Assembly: GCA_023376005.1 (NCBI GenBank)
Contig: CM042176.1
Location: forward strand, 12,223,276-12,287,275
Origin: Doryteuthis pealeii
Taxonomy: Eukaryota > Mollusca > Cephalopoda > Myopsida > Loliginidae
Length of the DNA stretch: 64,000 nt
Reading direction: 5' to 3'
The notes below the pieces were generated by a model. It was not told the DNA's origin. It worked only from the letters and a program-made list of their open reading frames with translations, and did no database searches. Positions within the stretch are counted from its first letter, which is position 1. The number at the start of each line of letters is the position of its first letter. Made by a program: the position numbers and the translations under genes. Shown here one piece after another: positions 56,568 through 59,500 of the stretch.

Positions 56568-59500
56568 GTGGAAAATATAACAATCAACAGGTAAGAATTT
56601 TCTCAGGTAATCAATGTTATCAGTATGAAATTTTGACTCATTTTTCTTTCATTTTATTTTATTCGTTTAGAGCAGGTGTGCTGCATTCTTCTTAAGTTCT
56701 TTCTTTCTTTTTGTTACATAATTATTAGAATCCTGATACTTATGTACAGTAGTGTAGAAACCAAAATGGCTGTTATAAGTTGCAGCCCACGGCCTTGAAG
56801 GATTGAATGACAAGGCTTGACCTCATCCTGATCCTTCCGGTGGATACCGTGAGAATCGGTGGAGAAGACCCTCTTCTGGTTTAGATTAGAAAGAGATTTT
56901 TAGTCAGATCGGCCAAAACCACGACGGTGGTAAGTCGTGTTATGCACGCTGCCGACTGAATCTGCGCAGGTAGTCTGGTGGGGATTTTGAAAAAAAATAT
57001 GATCTAAGTAAATCGAAGTCTTGTGTTATTATCTAAAAACTACCAATGACACAGGGCTTCTGATAAAGAGAAATCCCCAATGGAAGACCAGACAAGAAGT
57101 CCCCAAGACGAAGTCCAGACGCTAGAAGAGACACTAGAAGAAGAATAGAAGTAAGTAAAAAAAGAAGAGTATACAACATTTTTTCTCAACCTATTACCCT
57201 TATAGCAAACCCCAACCCAGCACACTATTACCCTCAGCCACGTCCTTCTAGCCCATATATGATAAAAAGCATTGGGGCCTTGCGATAAGGAAAATAGGAT
57301 TGAAGTGTTGCATGTCATAGACTGCTCAGCCATCAGGGTTCCATCCTTAAGAATCATGGGTCGCCACCCACAGCAAATAGGTGGCCCCCATTGGAGGTTT
57401 TTTTTACCCCTCTGCAGAGGTGCAGTCATTGTATTCTAAAGCCCCAGCCGACAGGGCTCTGAGACATTTTAATCAATCTTTTCTAGACATTTTGAGTTAA
57501 TGATGTCTTTTATTAAAAATTCCATTTCATCTACTTCTCGTCATAATTAAAACTGAAAGTCTTTCTTGAATGAATGAAAGATTTTAATTAGCAATCAATT
57601 ATTATTGATATTAGCAAGAATAATTACCTCTCGAGCGATTCTTTCCTTCTCTTTCTCTTTCTCTCTTTCTTTTTCTCTTTCTTTTTCCTTCTCTGATTCT
57701 TTGCTTTGTTTATCAGCTTTGTCACCTAAAAATCAGATAGAGTAGAACATTAAAACAGAGAATGAAAATCACACCAATAGCTAAGAATTAATCAAGAATT
57801 ATAGCTATTATCTGAGAAGAAAATTTTCATGAACACAAGACACTTAAAATCAGGTAAAGTAGATGTTTAATTCAGTAAAGCAGAAATTGACTCTAGAAAA
57901 ATGAAAACCACACCAATAGCTAAGAACTATCAGGGTGAGTCAAAAAGTAATGCCATTTTGTTTAGGACAGGTATAATTACCAACACAGGAACATGTATCA
58001 TACATCAAAATGAAGCTGTGGATCACATCCTTACTTCTCCACAAAGGTCACTGTTTCTCTCTATTTTGAGGCATAAGTTGAGTTTTCCTTCTTCTAGACT
58101 GGTTGTCATAACAAGGCTAAAGAGCCCTATCTGCCCTATTATTTTACCCATAGTTTGGAGGAAAGGATATGGACTCATGCCTTTTCTAAGACTATTAGCC
58201 CAAAGTAAAATACAAGCAGCTATGACCAAGATTGGAACTTGGCTTCCCAAGTGTTAAATAATGCATCAACTGTGTTAGCATTTATGTGGTAGCATAAATT
58301 GTTGACAGACCCTGTAGCGAGAATTCAAAGGGGCCAGTGGAAAACTACCAGGACAGTTATAGCTCTTGAACCCCTAGAGGCACGAATCTTGCAGGTCCCG
58401 TGATTAGTTAGTTTAAAGATTTAGTTTCAACCTGATATTGGAGCAGAGTAGACGTGCTACTGTGAGGTTGATTCTCATCTGTGCGGCGAATAAGAATGGG
58501 CTGGACTAATAAAATCTTGATCAAGAAATAAAAGTCTTGTAGTTCATTTAATTAATTACAATGACTAGAATTAGCCCAGAAGAAGCCCTTAGTTAGAGAG
58601 AGCAACCATAAGACGACAAGATGACAACTAGACAAGAAGTTAGCAGAAGTAGAAAAGAAATGAAGCAACAAGTCAGTCTCAAATCTCTCTCAATCACCCG
58701 AGTTTCCTCTCTCTCTATCTATCACCCGAGTTTCCTCTCTCTCTCTCTCTCTCTCTCTCTATCACCAGAGTTTCCTCTCTCTCTCTCTCTATCACCAGAG
58801 TTTCCTCTCTCTCTCTCTATCACCAGAGTTTCCTCTCTCTCTTTCTCTATCACCCGAGTTTTCTCTCTCTCTATCACCCGAGTTTCCTCTCTCTCTCTCT
58901 CTCTCTATCACCCAAGTTTCCTCTCTCTCTCTCTCTCTATCACCCGAGTTTCTCTCTCACTCTCTCTCTATCACCCGAGTTTCCTCTCTCTCACTCTCTC
59001 TATCACCCGAGTTTCCTCTCTCGATTATATACCCGATGTTGGGCATACAACAAGCTGGATTTATTATTTAAAAAGGTAGTGTAGATAAAATTAAAAAAGA
59101 TTTTAACTGTTAATATAAACTCAGTGTGATTGACAGTTTAAAGTCAGTTGAAAGATTGGCTTTCATTCTTTCTTCTTTCTGTTTCTGTGACAGCATTCAA
59201 CCTTGATCAGTTGAGCTGGCTCCATCCAATGAATTCAGCTGTGGTGAATTCATGGAAGGAGTAACAAGGGAATAGGAAATTTACAAGCGGTCCTCAAACC
59301 CTGCATGCATATCCTGGTCAGCAGAAGGAGATGCACTTGTTTGTTGCAGATAACTGTGTAATGCTAAGAAAGGTGGACTTCACACTCCCCAGAGCTCTAA
59401 AACTTGAGCCTTACCATTGGATGCACTTTTGATCTGGCATTAAATGACCCAAAAAGGGTTGATATGCCACAAAAAACAACCAACCAATCAACCATACCCA

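Noticed and set aside
56243..56695. 150-codon plus-strand ORF
   Set aside because: It runs through TA microsatellites and antisense over HYDIN exon 4.
58621..59079. 152-codon Ser/Leu-rich ORF
   Set aside because: It is produced by the CT minisatellite and is absent from the other copy of the repeat.
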